A stretch of DNA of 64,000 bases from Chryseobacterium defluvii (lineage in GTDB: Bacteria; Bacteroidota; Bacteroidia; Flavobacteriales; Weeksellaceae): assembly GCF_014204415.1 (NCBI RefSeq), contig NZ_JACHLE010000002.1:62001-126000 (forward strand), given 5' to 3'. The position numbers and the translations under genes are program-made. Under the pieces are notes generated by a model. The model saw only the letters and a list, made by a program, of their open reading frames with translations. It had not been told where the DNA came from and did no database searches. Shown piece by piece: positions 9,256-18,150 of the stretch (its first letter is position 1; each line of letters begins with the position of its first letter).

Positions 9256-10044
9256 CTATATCTTTGTCTTAAAAGCCAACTGAGTTCCCTTTTCAACCGG
9301 TAAAATCTCAAATACTCCGTCCAATTCCTGCATTCTCCTTTTCATATTCCTGAGTCCATTTCCACCAGGCTTTCCGGGATCTATTCCTATACCTTCATCG
9401 GAAATTTTCATAAGAAAATCCTTTTCTTCTTGTACAAAAGAAAGCTTAACGGTATCTGCCTGACTGTATTTATAAGCATTGTTTACCGCTTCTTTCAGAC
9501 ACAAGAACATATTCCGCCTCCATTCTGTTGAAATAGGGGTTTCTAAAACTATATCTTCGCTTTCAGACAACAATTGTATTTTTGTTTTCCTTAAAAAATT
9601 CTCCGCATAGATAATCCCATAATTTATAAAACTTCCCAGCGTATCATTTCCCGGATTTAAGCTCCAAAGCATTTCGCGCATGGACAGATTCATTTCTTCA
9701 GAGGTTTTCAAAAGTTCATCAATATCGCCGATCATATCATCATTTCCTGCTTTCTGTTTTAAAAATTCAGCCTGAAGTTTAAGTGCTGAAATACCCGCTC
9801 CTAAATCATCATGCATATCATGGGAAATACGCTCGCGTTCATTTTCCAGGGATTTTTGCTTTTCGAGCTCTTTTTGGAGAAGCTGGTTTTGATGTTCGGC
9901 TTCTTTGAGTTGCTTTTCTTTTAAGTACAGAAGCTGTTTTCGGTTATAAGTTAAAACCACGAAAATAATAAAAACAACAAAAGTCATCATTATCCCAATA
10001 GCAATGACATAGGCAAGCCTTACATCATCTTCGATACGACTCAT
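9256..10044 (-). CDS. NarL-type sensor histidine kinase
   Basis: A 262-residue kinase of the HisKA_3/HPK7 type. One membrane helix at about residues 10-32 is followed by a charged coiled coil (38-70). The phosphoacceptor box RERISHDMHDDLGAG has His78 as the likely site. The ATPase domain follows, with EAVNNAYKYSQA (N box) and DEGIGIDPGKPGGNGLRNMKRRM (G boxes). There is no periplasmic sensor domain. The preceding membrane protein gene overlaps it by 20 bases and may supply sensing. The partner is the LuxR-type regulator at the head of the same operon. Confidence 0.9.
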   Translation of the reverse strand: MSRIEDDVRLAYVIAIGIMMTFVVFIIFVVLTYNRKQLLYLKEKQLKEAEHQNQLLQKELEKQKSLENERERISHDMHDDLGAGISALKLQAEFLKQKAGNDDMIGDIDELLKTSEEMNLSMREMLWSLNPGNDTLGSFINYGIIYAENFLRKTKIQLLSESEDIVLETPISTEWRRNMFLCLKEAVNNAYKYSQADTVKLSFVQEEKDFLMKISDEGIGIDPGKPGGNGLRNMKRRMQELDGVFEILPVEKGTQLAFKTKI

Positions 10045-10675
10045 AATTTAATTTTTCATATTTTAATAGTGAGATATAAAACATACTATACATTCCAATA
10101 TTTATAATATTCTGTCCTATTTTTAAAAATTCAAGAAATTCATTATCTTTTTTGGCAAAGTAAAACATAGGAGTAACTCTAAAAAGAAAAAAACAACTCC
10201 ACATTAATAGAGCAGCAGATATCCAAAATCCTGGATCATCAATAATTTTATGTTCATCAAAAAAAGATATTTTCTGATAAAACCACATTAATGAATTTAT
10301 TATGTAAAATGATATTAGTGTTATTCCTATATTTTTATCAAAATCCAATTCAAGAAAATTAGTACAAAATATTATATAAAATATTGAACTGCTTCCTGTA
10401 AAAAACAACAAGTTTCTAAAATAATTTTTGAAAATTATTGAAAAATAAAAACAAAAGAATATAATAGAAAAAATATCATATAAATTATATATTATCCCGT
10501 TCTTAGATTCCGGATATAATAAGAAAAGAGAAAATGAAAGTGAGTCCGTGAAAAAGGAAATGAATAAATATACAAATAAATAACTTTGAGCAGAAAACCC
10601 AAATTTTCTGCTCAAAATATATGATTTTATTACTACAAGTAATAATATTATTTTGTAAACTATTCCAATAATCAT
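10025..10675 (-). CDS. Polytopic membrane protein of unknown function, possible sensor partner
   Basis: A 216-residue protein with about six or seven hydrophobic helices, rich in Phe, Ile and Tyr, and a short basic C-terminal tail. No domain is recognised. It starts right after the stop of the 222-residue gene and its last 20 bases overlap the kinase gene. Such coupling suggests co-translation with the kinase, which has no sensing domain of its own. I infer that it is a membrane sensor or accessory subunit, without direct evidence. Base composition is more AT-rich than in the kinase and regulator genes. Confidence 0.6.
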   Translation of the reverse strand: MIIGIVYKIILLLVVIKSYILSRKFGFSAQSYLFVYLFISFFTDSLSFSLFLLYPESKNGIIYNLYDIFSIIFFCFYFSIIFKNYFRNLLFFTGSSSIFYIIFCTNFLELDFDKNIGITLISFYIINSLMWFYQKISFFDEHKIIDDPGFWISAALLMWSCFFLFRVTPMFYFAKKDNEFLEFLKIGQNIINIGMYSMFYISLLKYEKLNYESYRR

Positions 10676-11344
10676 TTATGGCCTTAAATCTCCCATATCA
10701 AACTGGGCAAACCTACCAGCAGTAAGAACAGGTATACTGCAATTTTTTTTTAGTATTTCAAAAATTAGAGTCGGTCTAATTATCCCATTTTTAAATCTCC
10801 CAGCTCTAAGATAAAAACATGGTCCATAATTATTAAAATTTCTTAAAATTTTAGTCATTTTATATGTAATATATCTTGTGATATTTTGATATTGTGCTTC
10901 ATGTTCATAATAACGTTTAAAATCATCTATATATGTTTGATAATTATGTTCATCTCCCACAATTGCATTATCATTTTCTAGTATATATACCGATGTACCA
11001 GAAAATGAGCTATAACTAATATTCTGAGCATCATTATTAAACCAAAACAATAAAGAAACAGTATCATTCTTAAGAATAAAATAAACGTGTAGGTAATCCC
11101 ATCCGTCCACTTCTGCTCTACTTATTATAACATCAAGATTATTTATTTTAAAACATGAAGGTATATAATCCGAAAACATTTGTCCGTAATTTATCATCAA
11201 TGATGAATCACCTTTCGTTAATTCATCAATCATTACAGCCTTAATTATACCTTTATCCTCCGAAAAATTTTCACAAGAAAATCCCCGTATCCTCTCAATC
11301 AATATTGGTTTCAATTCTTCACAAGCTAATTTTTTTTTCTTCAT
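10676..11344 (-). CDS. Unknown soluble protein inside the two-component operon
   Basis: A 222-residue protein without signal peptide or clear membrane helix. The middle is strand-rich (YLHVYFILKNDTVSLLFWFNN); the C-terminal half carries many aromatic and Arg residues. I do not recognise a family. It lies 5 bases after the response regulator and directly abuts the membrane protein gene, so it is co-transcribed. It is clearly AT-rich with many rare-looking AT-ending codons, as if recently acquired or fast evolving. It could be an output or modulator of the signalling system; that is inference from position only. Confidence 0.55.
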   Translation of the reverse strand: MKKKKLACEELKPILIERIRGFSCENFSEDKGIIKAVMIDELTKGDSSLMINYGQMFSDYIPSCFKINNLDVIISRAEVDGWDYLHVYFILKNDTVSLLFWFNNDAQNISYSSFSGTSVYILENDNAIVGDEHNYQTYIDDFKRYYEHEAQYQNITRYITYKMTKILRNFNNYGPCFYLRAGRFKNGIIRPTLIFEILKKNCSIPVLTAGRFAQFDMGDLRP

Positions 11345-11349
11345 AATTT

Positions 11350-11976
11350 CTATTTTTTAAAATGGTTAAATTTATTAATTGCTTCTACTTTATTGCTGAC
11401 ATGCAATTTTCTGTAGATATTGCCAACGTGTTTTTTTACAGTATCAATGCTTATACATTTTTTATCGGCGATTTCTTTATAAAGGCACCCCTGCGCCAAA
11501 AGTTCCAGGACTTCTATTTCCCGTTCCGTGATTTCTTCAAAGCCTTTTACCTCTTTTTTTTCAAAGTGGCTTAAAACTCTTCGGGCAATGGAGAAACTCA
11601 TAGGAGCGCCACCCTGGCAGGCATCGCGTATAGAGGTAAGGATCTTATCCATACTTTCTCCTTTGATAAGGTAGCCCACGGCTCCGGCTTTTAAAGAATT
11701 GAATATCTTTTCATCATCTTCAAAGCTGGTACACATAATAAACTGGGTTCCGGGCATTTGCTTTTTTAACTTTTCAATAATTTCAATTCCGAGCATATCC
11801 GGAAGCTGAATATCCATCATAACCACATCTGGAGAAAGATCGGCCAGTTTCTTCAAAGCTTCGCTTCCATCAAAAAACTGGGCAACCACCTTCATGTCAT
11901 TCTGATAATTAATGACCTTCTTCAACGCATTGTTGTAGTTTTTCTCATCTTCTACTATGGCTATGGAAATGCTCAT
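11350..11976 (-). CDS. LuxR/NarL-family response regulator
   Basis: A 208-residue regulator. The receiver domain (1-120) has acidic residues Asp10 and Glu11, phosphoacceptor Asp55 in VVMMDIQLPD, a Ser/Thr site in MCTSFED and the switch Lys in YLIKGES. The C-terminal GerE helix-turn-helix reads ITEREIEVLELLAQG, KEIADKKCISIDTVKKHVGNIYRKL. It heads the operon with the unknown protein, membrane protein and kinase. A perfect 20-bp dyad lies upstream at activator distance, so autoregulation is likely. Confidence 0.93.
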   Translation of the reverse strand: MSISIAIVEDEKNYNNALKKVINYQNDMKVVAQFFDGSEALKKLADLSPDVVMMDIQLPDMLGIEIIEKLKKQMPGTQFIMCTSFEDDEKIFNSLKAGAVGYLIKGESMDKILTSIRDACQGGAPMSFSIARRVLSHFEKKEVKGFEEITEREIEVLELLAQGCLYKEIADKKCISIDTVKKHVGNIYRKLHVSNKVEAINKFNHFKK

Positions 11977-11997
11977 GTTGCATCAGTTTTGTTAAGA

Positions 11998-12046
11998 CAA
12001 ATTTCAATAGAAAATAAAATAGAAACAATTACACGTTTGTGTAATT
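11998..12046 (-). promoter_or_regulatory. Activator-type promoter with 20-bp dyad, copy 1
   Basis: On the minus strand AATTACACAAACGTGTAATT (12027-12046; 8-bp arms and a 4-base spacer) is followed after 21 bases by GAAATTTG (11998-12005). The dyad centre falls near -43 of the predicted start. The -7 box lacks the first T of TAnnTTTG, as in copy 2. Confidence 0.6.
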
Positions 12047-12155
12047 TTCAGGATTTGAGTTGGGGTTATTGGTTTGTTTTTTGTTTTTACTAAATTTAAT
12101 AAATTTTTCCTTATCATAGAAAATTAATCTCTAGCTATACGTAAAAATAAATATC

Positions 12156-12587
12156 ATGAAAAAAGGACTTTTAATTGCAGCCTCTTTTATCTTATTATCG
12201 ATAGGCTGTAAAAAGAATGAAAGCGGGAATAAGAGCATTATTAAATCGGACAGGTCAGTAACAACCATTACAGACCATAATGGCAAAACGGATTCCCTAA
12301 CAGAGTCATCATCTTCCTTAGAAGTTAATGGTAAAAAGACGGAAGTGAGATCTTCTGTTTATAAAGCGACTGACGGAAGCCTGGTAAAAGTAGTCTTTAC
12401 AGAAAGTCCAAAAGAAAGTACAGTCGCTATTACCAGCAATAAAAAGACATTTACATTGCCTAAGCTTAAGTCTACTACGGATGGAGCATTGTATCAGAAA
12501 GACGATATGAAGGCTGAAGTAAAAGGCGACAGCCTGATCCTGGATCAGGGCAACGCTATTATCCAGCTTGTAAAAACAAAAATATAG
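12156..12587 (+). CDS. Small lipoprotein of unknown function
   Basis: A 143-residue protein with a lipoprotein-type signal (MKKGLLIAASFILLSIGCKK). The mature part is polar, Ser/Thr/Lys-rich and predicted to be mainly beta strands. No family is recognised. It is transcribed divergently from the response regulator, and the dyad at 12027 lies 110 bases upstream of its ATG. No convincing promoter is visible, so a link to the two-component system is open. A strong terminator follows directly. Confidence 0.7.
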   Translation: MKKGLLIAASFILLSIGCKKNESGNKSIIKSDRSVTTITDHNGKTDSLTESSSSLEVNGKKTEVRSSVYKATDGSLVKVVFTESPKESTVAITSNKKTFTLPKLKSTTDGALYQKDDMKAEVKGDSLILDQGNAIIQLVKTKI

Positions 12588-12593
12588 GGCATA

Positions 12594-12624
12594 AAAAAAC
12601 CGTTCAGAGTGTGAACGGTTTTTT
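12594..12624. terminator. Bidirectional terminator between the lipoprotein and rplQ
   Basis: ACCGTTCA pairs with TGAACGGT around a 5-base loop, extended by A and T runs on the two sides. It ends both the lipoprotein transcript and the long ribosomal operon. Confidence 0.85.
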
Positions 12625-12646
12625 ATTTATATCTGAAAAAGTCTTA

Positions 12647-13174
12647 TTATTCTTCAGTTTTTTCCTCAGTAGAATCGGTTGTTTCCGCTTTTGGCTCTTC
12701 AACTTTTTCTTCTGCTTTAGGTGCTTCAGCAACTACAGTTTCAGCTTTTTTAGCTGTTGCAGGTCTTCTGCTTCTTCTTGTAGCTTTTTTCTCTTCAGCA
12801 TTAGGATTGTAAAGCTCGTTGAAATCTACAAGCTCAATAAGAGCCGTATCAGCAGCATCACCTGGTCTGAAACCTGTTTTGATGATTCTTGTATAACCAC
12901 CGTTTCTTTCAGCGATCTTAGGAGCTACCGTTCTGAATAGTTCAGTAACCGCTTCTTTACTTTGAAGATATGAAAAAACAGTTCTTCTGTTATGTGTAGT
13001 ATCTTCTTTTGCTTTTGTTAATAGAGGCTCAACATATACTCTTAAAGCTTTTGCTTTAGCTACAGTAGTGTTGATTCTTTTATGCTCAATTAGAGAACAA
13101 GCCATATTAGAAAGTAAAGCACTTCTGTGAGAAGCTGTTCTTCCTAAGTGATTGAATTTTTTACCGTGTCTCAT
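12647..13174 (-). CDS. rplQ: 50S ribosomal protein L17
   Basis: The core resembles L17 ([29 protein letters not shown]). At 175 residues it is longer than the usual 120-130. The extra C-terminal tail (from about residue 128) is Glu/Ala/Lys-rich and low in complexity, which is common in Bacteroidetes. Last gene of the S10-spc-alpha operon, 6 bases after rpoA. Confidence 0.97.
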   Translation of the reverse strand: MRHGKKFNHLGRTASHRSALLSNMACSLIEHKRINTTVAKAKALRVYVEPLLTKAKEDTTHNRRTVFSYLQSKEAVTELFRTVAPKIAERNGGYTRIIKTGFRPGDAADTALIELVDFNELYNPNAEEKKATRRSRRPATAKKAETVVAEAPKAEEKVEEPKAETTDSTEEKTEE

Positions 13175-13180
13175 TATTAA

Positions 13181-14176
13181 TTATTTATCAGCGTCTAACT
13201 TATATTTTGCAACGTCGAAACCGAAGTTAAGACCTTTTGAATGCACTAATTCTTCTAGTTCTGTCAAAGATTTTTTACCAAAATTTCTGAATTTCATCAA
13301 ATCAGACTTACTGTAAGAAACCAATTCTCCAAGAGTTTCTACTTCTGCAGCCTTCAGACAGTTAAGGGCTCTTACTGAAAGATCCATATCTGCCAATTTA
13401 GACTTAAGAAGCTGTCTTGTATGAAGTGTTTCTTCATCGTATTGGATAGATGCTTTTACAGCTTCGGTTTCAAGTGTGATTCTCTCATCAGAGAAAAGCA
13501 TGAAATGATAAATCAATATCTTGGAAGCTTCTGTTAAAGCGTTTTGAGGACTGATGGAACCATCAGTTTCGATATCTAATACAAGTTTTTCGTAGTCTGT
13601 TTTTTGCTCTACACGATAATTTTCAATGCTGTACTGTACTTTCTTGATCGGCGTGAAAATAGAGTCAATGGCAATGGTACCTACAGGTGCATTGTTTGAC
13701 TTATTTTGTTCTGAAGGAACATAGCCTCTCCCTTTTTCTATATTGAAAGTAATTTCGAAAGTTACGTCACTGTTCAGGTTACAGATCACTAGATCCGGGT
13801 TCAGCACCTCAAATCCGTTCATTGATTTACCTAAATCACCAGCAGTAATAACCGTTTGCCCCGAAACTTTAGCAACCACCTGCTCATTAGCTTGGTTTTC
13901 TGCCGCAGCTTTTAATCTTACCTGCTTAAGGTTAAGAATAATTTCGGTAACATCTTCGATTACTCCTGGAATAGTTGAAAATTCGTGCTCTACACCTTCT
14001 ATTTTGATAGATGAAATAGCATAACCTTCCAGAGAAGAAAGCAACACTCTTCTCAAAGCATTACCGATTGTAAGCCCGAAACCTGGTTCCAAAGGTCTGA
14101 ATTCAAATTGACCTTTAAATTCATCAGAGTTAAGTAAAATTACTTTATCGGGTTTTATGAATTGTAAAATTGCCAT
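13181..14176 (-). CDS. rpoA: RNA polymerase alpha subunit
   Basis: A 331-residue alpha subunit. The N-terminal dimerisation domain shows [28 protein letters not shown]. The C-terminal domain has [23 protein letters not shown] and [16 protein letters not shown], the helix-hairpin-helix used for UP elements and activators. The activator-contacting C-terminal domain fits the class II promoter inferred for the two-component system. It lies between rpsD and rplQ. Confidence 0.98.
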   Translation of the reverse strand: MAILQFIKPDKVILLNSDEFKGQFEFRPLEPGFGLTIGNALRRVLLSSLEGYAISSIKIEGVEHEFSTIPGVIEDVTEIILNLKQVRLKAAAENQANEQVVAKVSGQTVITAGDLGKSMNGFEVLNPDLVICNLNSDVTFEITFNIEKGRGYVPSEQNKSNNAPVGTIAIDSIFTPIKKVQYSIENYRVEQKTDYEKLVLDIETDGSISPQNALTEASKILIYHFMLFSDERITLETEAVKASIQYDEETLHTRQLLKSKLADMDLSVRALNCLKAAEVETLGELVSYSKSDLMKFRNFGKKSLTELEELVHSKGLNFGFDVAKYKLDADK

Positions 14177-14209
14177 ATTATTGGGTTGAGCAAAAATTTG
14201 ATTAAAAAA

Positions 14210-14818
14210 TTATTTAGAGTAAAGTTCGACGATAAGGTTTTCCTTGATGTCCTCCGGAATTTGGATTCTTTCAGGAGCAGAAATGAAAGTTCCTGCTTTC
14301 TTCTCATCGTTGAATTGTAACCACTCATAGTTTGACTTAGAAGCCAATGAATTTGTAACAACCTCAAGAGATTTGGATTTTTCTCTTACAGTGATCACAT
14401 CACCTGCTTTAAGCAAATAAGATGGAATGTTTACGATCTCTCCGTTCACAGTAATGTGTCTGTGAGAAACCAATTGTCTGGCAGCAGATCTTGTTTTAGC
14501 AAAACCTAATCTGTACACTACGTTATCCAGTCTGGACTCACAAAGTTGTAATAGAACTTCACCTGTTACTCCTTTGCTTCTATGTGCTTTATCAAATAAA
14601 TTAGCAAATTGTCTTTCTAAAATACCGTAAGTATATTTAGCTTTTTGCTTTTCAGCTAACTGAACTGCATATTCTGATTTTTTAGCACCTCTTCTTTTGT
14701 TAGGACCATGCTGTCCTGGTGGTTGGTTTTTTCTTTTCTCGAAGTTTTTGTCATCTCCGTAGATTGCAGCACCAAACTTTCTAGCAATCTTAGTTTTAGG
14801 TCCAATATATCTTGCCAT
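14210..14818 (-). CDS. rpsD: 30S ribosomal protein S4
   Basis: A 202-residue S4 beginning [16 protein letters not shown], with the S4 RNA-binding domain at about residues 93-155 ([31 protein letters not shown]). Assembly-initiating protein of the 30S body. The NQPPGQHG segment is the family signature. No zinc-binding Cys cluster is present at the N-terminus. It sits 33 bases upstream of rpoA. Confidence 0.98.
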   Translation of the reverse strand: MARYIGPKTKIARKFGAAIYGDDKNFEKRKNQPPGQHGPNKRRGAKKSEYAVQLAEKQKAKYTYGILERQFANLFDKAHRSKGVTGEVLLQLCESRLDNVVYRLGFAKTRSAARQLVSHRHITVNGEIVNIPSYLLKAGDVITVREKSKSLEVVTNSLASKSNYEWLQFNDEKKAGTFISAPERIQIPEDIKENLIVELYSK

Positions 14819-14837
14819 AATGGGTAAATTCTAAAAA

Positions 14838-15227
14838 TTAAACTCTTCTTCTTTTTGGTGGTCTACATCCATTGTGCGGCATAGGAGTCACATCAATGAT
14901 TTCACTAACTTCAATTCCTGAATTGTGAATAGATCTGATTGCAGACTCTCTACCTGCACCTGGACCTTTCACAAACACCTTTACTCTTCTTAATCCAGCT
15001 TCGTGAGCTACAGCAGAGCAATTTTCAGCTGCCATCTGAGCAGCAAATGGAGTATTCTTTTTAGAACCTCTGAAACCCATTTTACCGGCAGAAGCCCAAG
15101 AGATAACCTCTCCGTTTTTATTTGTTAAAGAAATGATGATGTTATTGAAAGAAGCCTGAATATGTGCTTCACCAATAGCTTCAACTTTTACTTTTCTTTT
15201 TTTAACTACTTTAGTTTGTTTTGCCAT
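14838..15227 (-). CDS. rpsK: 30S ribosomal protein S11
   Basis: A 129-residue S11, platform protein of the 30S subunit. It contains [15 protein letters not shown] and the signature [13 protein letters not shown], and ends in [11 protein letters not shown]. It lies 12 bases after rpsM. Confidence 0.98.
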   Translation of the reverse strand: MAKQTKVVKKRKVKVEAIGEAHIQASFNNIIISLTNKNGEVISWASAGKMGFRGSKKNTPFAAQMAAENCSAVAHEAGLRRVKVFVKGPGAGRESAIRSIHNSGIEVSEIIDVTPMPHNGCRPPKRRRV

Positions 15228-15239
15228 AATTCCTAACGA

Positions 15240-15617
15240 TTATTTACTAGCTTTTTTCTTGTTAGCAACAGTTTTTCTCTTTCCTTTACGGGTTCTTGAG
15301 TTGTTTTTCGTTCTCTGGCCTCTTAAAGGTAATCCTAGTCTGTGACGTATTCCTCGTTGGCATCCTATGTCCATCAATCTCTTGATGTTCAATTGCACTT
15401 CAGATCTCAATTCTCCTTCTACTTTAATGTTTTCAGAGATATACGTTCTGATTGCAGCCAATTCATCGTCATTCCATTCGTTGACTTTCTTATCTTCGCT
15501 GATACCGGCAGCCTTAAGGATTTCTGAAGAAGTACTTCTTCCGATTCCGTAGATGTAAGTTAAACCGATAACGCCTCTTTTGTTTTTTGGTAAATCAATA
15601 CCTGAAATTCTCGCCAT
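15240..15617 (-). CDS. rpsM: 30S ribosomal protein S13
   Basis: A 125-residue S13 ([20 protein letters not shown]; signature [20 protein letters not shown]) with a basic C-terminal tail. It binds the 16S head and contacts P-site tRNA. It follows rpmJ by 9 bases. Confidence 0.98.
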   Translation of the reverse strand: MARISGIDLPKNKRGVIGLTYIYGIGRSTSSEILKAAGISEDKKVNEWNDDELAAIRTYISENIKVEGELRSEVQLNIKRLMDIGCQRGIRHRLGLPLRGQRTKNNSRTRKGKRKTVANKKKASK

Positions 15618-15626
15618 AATTTAATT

Positions 15627-15743
15627 TTAGCCTTGTCTTTGTTTAAATTTTGGGTTCTTCTTGTTGATCACGAAAAGCACACCTTTTCTGCGTACAATTT
15701 TGCAATCAGCACTTCTTTTTTTAATTGATGCTCTAACTTTCAT
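15627..15743 (-). CDS. rpmJ: 50S ribosomal protein L36, zinc-ligand-poor form
   Basis: A 38-residue protein beginning [17 protein letters not shown] and ending NPKFKQRQG, which is clearly L36. Of the usual zinc ligands (Cys11, Cys14, Cys27, His33) only Cys14 remains. Positions 11, 27 and 33 are Ser, Asn and Phe, so this is the zinc-free form. It lies between infA and rpsM, as in most bacteria. Confidence 0.95.
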   Translation of the reverse strand: MKVRASIKKRSADCKIVRRKGVLFVINKKNPKFKQRQG

Positions 15744-15809
15744 TTTGATAGTATTTATTTTTCAACAATAGCCAAATGGAGATTCAAAAAATCCCATTTG
15801 GCAGATTGT

Positions 15810-16025
15810 TTAATATCTAAATGTAATTCTCCCTTTTGTCAAATCATAGGGAGACATTTCTAATTTCACCTTATCTCCAGGTAAAAGCTTAATATAATGC
15901 ATTCTCATTTTACCGGAAATATGGGCAATGAGTATATGTCCATTTTCAAGTTCTACACGGAACATGGCGTTAGAAAGTGCTTCCACGATCACGCCATCCT
16001 GTTCAATATGTTTTTGTTTTGCCAT
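15810..16025 (-). CDS. infA: Translation initiation factor IF-1
   Basis: A 71-residue S1-like OB-fold protein ([61 protein letters not shown]). It binds the 30S A site during initiation. It sits 3 bases after secY. No map gene separates secY and infA here. Confidence 0.98.
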   Translation of the reverse strand: MAKQKHIEQDGVIVEALSNAMFRVELENGHILIAHISGKMRMHYIKLLPGDKVKLEMSPYDLTKGRITFRY

Positions 16026-16028
16026 AAA

Positions 16029-17408
16029 TTAATATCCAGTCGTTCTTGATAATTTAGACTGCATTAAGCCATCATACTGATGGTTCAGCAGATATGTATT
16101 AATCTGTTGAACAGTATCTAAAATTACTCCAACCATAATCAATAGTGATGTTCCCCCGAAAAATAGGGCGAACGCATCTGTCTGAACAAAGCTTCCGTGT
16201 ACAATCGCCGGAAGGACTGCAAAGATAGACAAAAATATTGCACCTGGCAAGGTAATTTTTGATAAAATATCATCTAAATAATCGGCTGTCTCTTTTCCTG
16301 GTCTTACCTTCGGTACCAACCCTCCGTTTCTCTTGAGATCATCGGCCATCTGGTTCACGGGAATGGTAATTGCAGTATAGAAAAATGAGAAAATAATAAT
16401 TAATAATGCAAACAATACATTGTATTGCCAGCTAAAAACATTCTTGAAACCGGCAAGAAAAGTATTGGACTCATCAAATTTTGTTAACAAGCCCGGTACG
16501 AACATCAGTGCCTGTGCAAAGATGATCGGCATAACACCGGCAGCATTAACTTTCAATGGGATCCATTGTCTTGCTCCCTGCATAAGATTTCTGTTTACAC
16601 CTCCTCTTGCCTGAGCTCTGCTTACGTATTGAATTGGAATTTTTCTAACAGCAACAGATAATACTACTGCTAAAAGAACCACCAACATCCAGAACAACAC
16701 TTCAATAAGGATCATGATAGACCCCATTCCACCTTTTCCGTTCTGCACGGCCATTTCCTGTACGAATGCTTCCGGTAATCTGGATAGGATCCCTACCATA
16801 ATAAGGATAGAAATACCATTTCCGATCCCTTTATCGGTAATCTTTTCACCTAACCACATTGCGAATACTGAACCGGCAACCAGGATAACAATACTTGGCA
16901 GCCAGAACATCACAGAATTGGGCTCTACATAATATGCAGACTGGAACTGAGCGTACGGTAAGAATAATTGAGTAATAGAGGTTAAATAGGAAGGGGCCTG
17001 CACTAAACAAACTCCGATCGTTAACCATCTTGTAATCTGATTCAATGTATTTCTACCTGACTCTCCATCTTTCTGAAGTTTCTGAAGATAGGGAATAGCC
17101 ATCCCCATCAACTGAACAATAATAGAAGCAGAAATATAAGGCATGATTCCTAACGCCATTACGGAAGCATGGCTGAAAGCTCCTCCCGTAAACGACGAAA
17201 GCAAGCCAAGGAGACCTGCTCCTTGCTTGTTACCGCCCTGATTTTTATAATGCTCTAAGAGATCTCCTACTTCCGCAAGGTTAATTGCAGGTAGGGAGAT
17301 ATAAGATGCGAATCTATACACAAGGATAATACCTAATGTGAAGAGAATTTTATCTCTTAATTCTTTTAGGCTCCAAATATTTTTGAGGGTTTGTATAAAT
17401 TCTTTCAT
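16029..17408 (-). CDS. secY: Preprotein translocase subunit SecY
   Basis: A 459-residue polytopic protein with ten transmembrane helices, the channel of the Sec translocon. Landmarks are LGIMPYISASIIVQLM, the plug region near residues 60-80, and VRKIPIQYVSRAQ. Its partners SecE and SecG are not in the window. It follows rplO by 9 bases. Confidence 0.98.
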   Translation of the reverse strand: MKEFIQTLKNIWSLKELRDKILFTLGIILVYRFASYISLPAINLAEVGDLLEHYKNQGGNKQGAGLLGLLSSFTGGAFSHASVMALGIMPYISASIIVQLMGMAIPYLQKLQKDGESGRNTLNQITRWLTIGVCLVQAPSYLTSITQLFLPYAQFQSAYYVEPNSVMFWLPSIVILVAGSVFAMWLGEKITDKGIGNGISILIMVGILSRLPEAFVQEMAVQNGKGGMGSIMILIEVLFWMLVVLLAVVLSVAVRKIPIQYVSRAQARGGVNRNLMQGARQWIPLKVNAAGVMPIIFAQALMFVPGLLTKFDESNTFLAGFKNVFSWQYNVLFALLIIIFSFFYTAITIPVNQMADDLKRNGGLVPKVRPGKETADYLDDILSKITLPGAIFLSIFAVLPAIVHGSFVQTDAFALFFGGTSLLIMVGVILDTVQQINTYLLNHQYDGLMQSKLSRTTGY

Positions 17409-17417
17409 TAGTGATTA

Positions 17418-17867
17418 TTATAAGGTAATTGCTTTTCCACCTGCTTTAGAGATAAGCTCTTCCGCAGATTTAGTGAATTTGTCAGCAGAGATCGAAACCG
17501 CAGATTTCAATTCTCCTCTACCCATAATTTTCACTAATTCGTTTTTAGTTGCTAAACCGTTTGCGACCAAAACTTCTTTAGTAATATCTCCTGTGATAGA
17601 TTTATTTTCTATTAAAGTCTGGATAGAATCCAAATTGATAGCTCTAAACTCTTTTCTGTTTACGTTTTTGAATCCGAATTTAGGTAATCTTCTTTGTAAA
17701 GGCATTTGTCCACCTTCAAAACCGATCTTCTGAGAATAACCAGCTCTTGATTTTTGTCCTTTATGCCCTTTTGTAGAAGTACCACCTTTTCCGCTACCTT
17801 GTCCTCTACCAATTCTTTTTGAATTGAAAGTTGATCCTGCAGCTGGCTTTATGTTGTTTAAATTCAT
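17418..17867 (-). CDS. rplO: 50S ribosomal protein L15
   Basis: A 149-residue L15 with the Gly/Lys-rich N-terminus (RIGRGQGSGKGGTSTKGHKGQKSRAG, split by Ser/Thr) and the C-terminal globular part ending GGKAITL. It binds 23S rRNA. A 95-base spacer with an inverted octamer array separates it from rpmD upstream. Confidence 0.97.
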   Translation of the reverse strand: MNLNNIKPAAGSTFNSKRIGRGQGSGKGGTSTKGHKGQKSRAGYSQKIGFEGGQMPLQRRLPKFGFKNVNRKEFRAINLDSIQTLIENKSITGDITKEVLVANGLATKNELVKIMGRGELKSAVSISADKFTKSAEELISKAGGKAITL

Positions 17868-17878
17868 TTTTTTATTGA

Positions 17879-17958
17879 TTTAAAGATTAAATAATTTAAA
17901 GATTAAAAAATTCCGACTAAGATAGAAAGAATACTTTAATCTTTTAATCTTTGAATTT
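17879..17958. repeat. Inverted AT-rich repeat array between rpmD and rplO
   Basis: The left arm has two 16-base copies of TTTAAAGATTAAAWAA (17879-17894, 17895-17910). The right arm has TTTAATCT twice (17935-17950) and a variant TTGAATTT. The arms are inverted relative to each other and could pair in the mRNA. Confidence 0.6.
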
Positions 17959-17962
17959 TTAA

Positions 17963-18139
17963 TTATTTCTGAACTTCAAGTAAGTGACTAACTGCAGCTA
18001 TCATTCCTAAGATAGAAGGAGTAGCTTCGTGTTCTACAACTTGGTGAAGTTTCTTAAATCCTAATGCTTCAAGCGTTCTCTTTTGGGTTTTTGTTCTTCC
18101 AATAGCGCTTCTTACTTGTTTTACTTTGATTGTTGCCAT
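17963..18139 (-). CDS. rpmD: 50S ribosomal protein L30
   Basis: A 58-residue protein, MATIKVKQVRSAIGRTKTQ at the start and a conserved RTLEALGFKKLHQVVEHE segment, typical of L30. It starts 11 bases after rpsE ends and completes the spc gene order. Confidence 0.96.
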   Translation of the reverse strand: MATIKVKQVRSAIGRTKTQKRTLEALGFKKLHQVVEHEATPSILGMIAAVSHLLEVQK

Positions 18140-18150
18140 TGTTTTATATA

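Noticed and set aside
10025..11344. The AT-rich pair of genes as a toxin-antitoxin or phage-defence module.
   Set aside because: Sizes, membrane topology and tight coupling to regulator and kinase fit signalling better, and no defence or toxin motif is visible.
12611..12940. A 109-codon plus-strand frame opposite rplQ.
   Set aside because: Shadow of the Ala/Glu/Lys-rich tail of L17, giving an all Phe/Ser/Cys protein.
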